A DNA stretch of 64,000 nt from positions 1 to 64,000 of the forward strand of contig JAEZZM010000041.1 in NCBI GenBank assembly GCA_023418575.1, given 5' to 3'. The notes under the pieces were generated by a model. The model saw only the letters and a program-made list of their open reading frames with translations, searched no databases and was not told the DNA's origin. Each line of letters begins with the position of its first letter. Within the stretch, counting starts at the first letter, position 1. Of this stretch, positions 62,259 to 64,000 are shown in pieces. The position numbers and the translations under genes were made by a program. The DNA comes from Actinomycetes bacterium (lineage in GTDB: Bacteria > Actinomycetota > Coriobacteriia > Coriobacteriales > JAEZZM01).

Positions 62259-62330
62259 GTTTGGCCAGCAGTCCGCACTTGGCCAGTGCATGGTCTGTGC
62301 TTGCTTTATAGCTAGCCTATATATAAAAAA

Positions 62331-62366
62331 GTTTCCCACATTAAGCCCAAAGCTCATGTGGGAAAC
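62331..62366 (-). terminator. Terminator after the YtxH/LEA-like gene
   Basis: GTTTCCCACAT (62331-62341) pairs perfectly with ATGTGGGAAAC (62356-62366). Six T residues follow on the minus strand. Confidence 0.88.
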
Positions 62367-62410
62367 AAATCTCCTTAGAAATGACTAAGAAAACAGATGG
62401 AGATTAAGGA

Positions 62411-63271
62411 CTATTTCTTATCCTTTTTAATATCATCTACCTTCTTATCAACTGCTTTTTTGGCCTCTTTTACTTTATCTTTAGCCTCATCAACAGCTTC
62501 TTCTGCTTTTTTAGCTACCTTATCTTTAGCCTCTTCTACCTTATCGGCAGCCTCATCAGCGGCTTTTTTAGCACTATCAAGCTTATCTTTTACTGCGTCG
62601 CGAGCATCTTCGGCCTTAGCAACTGCAGTATCTGCCATATCTTGAGTAGAATCAGCAGCTTTTTCTGCAGCTGACTGTGCCTTATCAACAGCCTTTTCTG
62701 CAGCGCCAGAAACTTTATCGCTAACTTTTTCAGCAGCTGAATCAATCTTTGACTGAATACTGTCAACATTATCTTTATCAACAGCAGTAACTACAACATC
62801 TTCTGCCTTAGCTACCTTATTTTTAACCTCATCTGCAGCGCCTTGGGCTACATCTGAAAGCTTCTCTGAAGCAGCTGCAACACCAGCAGCTACCTTATCT
62901 GCAACCTCTGAGATCTTCTCGGAAACCTTTGGGGTTTTCTCTTCGATAAAAGCAGCGCCCTTAGCAACATTTTCACTCATAGCTTGACGAATAGAGTCCA
63001 TACGCTCACGCGCAAGATCTACCTTCTCACGCAACTCATCAGACTTAGCGTCAACTACTGGACGAAGCTCCTCTACTTTATCGCTCACGCGATCTACGCC
63101 ACGAGTATAGAAGTCTACGCCCTGATCCCATACGTCTGAGGCCTTATCAGAAACCATTGCACGTGTCTCTGCGCCAGAGCGAGGAGCAAGCAAAATACCA
63201 GCAACTGCACCTAAGGCAGCACCCACCACGCTACCAGCAAGAAATCCAAAGACACCATTTCCCTTAGCCAT
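62411..63271 (-). CDS. YtxH-domain protein with LEA-like helical repeats
   Basis: Protein of 286 residues. An N-terminal YtxH segment (about 5-35; VFGFLAGSVVGAALGAVAGILLAPRSGAE) inserts in the membrane. The rest is made of Ala, Lys, Asp and Glu in imperfect 11-residue helical repeats (KVEEAKDKVAKKAEEAVDEAKDKV style), like LEA or apolipoprotein-type amphipathic helices. The ATG at 63271 has AAGGAG six bases upstream; the frame runs open to 63334. Such proteins are stress-related in other bacteria; function here is inferred. Confidence 0.88.
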   Translation of the reverse strand: MAKGNGVFGFLAGSVVGAALGAVAGILLAPRSGAETRAMVSDKASDVWDQGVDFYTRGVDRVSDKVEELRPVVDAKSDELREKVDLARERMDSIRQAMSENVAKGAAFIEEKTPKVSEKISEVADKVAAGVAAASEKLSDVAQGAADEVKNKVAKAEDVVVTAVDKDNVDSIQSKIDSAAEKVSDKVSGAAEKAVDKAQSAAEKAADSTQDMADTAVAKAEDARDAVKDKLDSAKKAADEAADKVEEAKDKVAKKAEEAVDEAKDKVKEAKKAVDKKVDDIKKDKK

Positions 63272-63409
63272 ACTAATCTCCTTACTATACAAGATCTGCG
63301 CTACCTTACTACTATACAAAAGAGCGCTATACATCTTGAGCTCGCCTACATCTTGAGCTTTGTTTTATGACTGTATCGTACTTGTAGTTATACCCAATAG
63401 GCCTTGTTC

Positions 63410-64000
63410 TTATCGACAGTAGTCAGATTTTCTTGCTATAGCACCTTCTACCAGCTCTGATAAGAGCTCTGAGAGACTCATGTTGGCAGCCTTAAGGGCC
63501 ATGGGGAACAAAGATAAATCTGTCATACCTGGAGAAATATCAAGCTCTAAAATTTGAGCTTTAGCCCCATCCCAAATAAGATCAACGCGTGACAGATCCC
63601 TACATGCAAAAGCCTCATGCACCTCTAGGGCAGCGCGCTCAATTTCTGAAAGAATAGCCTCTGCCTCTGAAGCGTCTTGTGCTAAAGATTCAAGGCGAAC
63701 CGGTGCATAATAATCAACCAAATCCTCATCTTGGCGAGCCTCTGTATCATATAGATGACCTTTATGAGGGACGATTTCTACAGCTGGTAAGCAGTAAGCA
63801 TCTTCGCCTTCTCCTACAATAGACAGCGCAAGCTCTACGCCCTCAATCCACGGCTCTACCAGTACGGCATCATCATAAGAAAAGGCTTTAAGCATTGCTG
63901 GTGCCAGCTCACTTAAGTCTTCTACTCTTGAAACACCATAGGCTGAACCTTGACGCACAGGCTTTACACACAAAGGAAATCCACCCAATTTATGAGGGAT
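63410..64000 (-). CDS. ddl: D-alanine--D-alanine ligase, C-terminal part (cut by window end)
   Basis: The 5' end lies outside the window; 196 codons are visible. They cover the ATP-grasp C-terminal half: LGGFPLCVKPVRQGSAYGVS, VEPWIEGVELALSIVG, the metal-binding RVDLIWD and the ILELDISPGMTDLSLFPMAL end. The glycine-rich loop reads GSAYG rather than GSSVG. It joins two D-Ala for the peptidoglycan stem. The in-frame TTG at 63988 is not a start; the frame continues upstream (IPHK). Confidence 0.9.
   Translation of the reverse strand: MPHKLGGFPLCVKPVRQGSAYGVSRVEDLSELAPAMLKAFSYDDAVLVEPWIEGVELALSIVGEGEDAYCLPAVEIVPHKGHLYDTEARQDEDLVDYYAPVRLESLAQDASEAEAILSEIERAALEVHEAFACRDLSRVDLIWDGAKAQILELDISPGMTDLSLFPMALKAANMSLSELLSELVEGAIARKSDYCR

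Noticed and set aside
62170..62388. Plus-strand frame across the 28-bp repeats
   Set aside because: It is a by-product of the tandem repeat and reads into a terminator opposite the PRC and YtxH genes.
1..64000. Mobile elements, prophage or genomic island boundaries
   Set aside because: No transposase, integrase, phage gene or attachment-site duplication next to the three tRNAs could be found.

Overview
The window reads as chromosomal DNA of a low-to-mid G+C, anaerobic Gram-positive actinobacterium. The best fit is a member of the Coriobacteriia (Eggerthellales/Atopobiaceae-like). This is inferred from a selenocysteine formate dehydrogenase with an NADPH-type partner, an exported FAD/FMN reductase next to a twelve-helix membrane LuxR regulator, rubrerythrin, an LPXTG surface protein, a MurE of the meso-DAP type, and the actinobacterial order mazG-eno-divIC-ppx. 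No species is claimed. There is no phage, insertion sequence, rRNA or CRISPR array.

Layout. 0-5 kb: ferritin, polyprenyl diphosphate synthase, and a lutABC lactate-oxidation operon (minus strand). 5.6-11.5 kb: divergent from lut, a NuoF-C-terminal/GltD fusion flavoprotein and fdhF, whose in-frame TGA is a selenocysteine codon with a visible SECIS hairpin, with a convergent fdhD. 11.9-19.8 kb: one giant sortase-anchored protein with InlB-type repeats followed by an alternating A/B module array. 20.2-23.9 kb: a lipoprotein flavin reductase and its probable membrane LuxR regulator. 23.9-35.8 kb: tRNA-Leu, then housekeeping genes (ppx/gppA, divIC-like, eno, mazG, a four-cluster ferredoxin-like protein, mfd, nth, DUF554). 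35.9-39 kb: a membrane protein with a strict five-residue repeat, divergent from a Ser/Thr kinase. 39-44 kb: a trigger-factor-like chaperone, rubrerythrin with a perfect Fur-type box, an Fe-S-less MutY homologue, Rrf2, a HAD phosphatase and MarR. 44.7-54.2 kb: tRNA-Asp, tRNA-Val, an OPT transporter, a TetR plus ABC-exporter pair, murE and a HAD hydrolase. 54.3-64 kb: a 34-residue membrane peptide gene, padR with a HAAS/DUF4097 membrane protein, an MgtE-like sensor without a channel, 5-formyl-THF cyclo-ligase, a polysaccharide deacetylase, PRC-barrel and YtxH/LEA-like proteins, and the end of a D-Ala-D-Ala ligase.

How the genes work together. Lactate oxidation and formate oxidation are transcribed from one shared divergent region and could feed electrons to an exported flavin reductase. 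Ferritin, rubrerythrin, MarR and Rrf2 fit iron handling and oxidative stress in an anaerobe. The right half is envelope biology: MurE, D-Ala ligase, NodB-family deacetylase and a PadR-controlled membrane module.

The signals most worth a second look are: the pentad-repeat protein facing a kinase; 15-bp tandem repeats that insert peptides into the catalytic core of that kinase and into 5-formyl-THF cyclo-ligase; the trigger factor without a ribosome-docking domain; the FdhD without its CxxC motif; a structured leader before the reductase; and short tandem repeats in many gene junctions.
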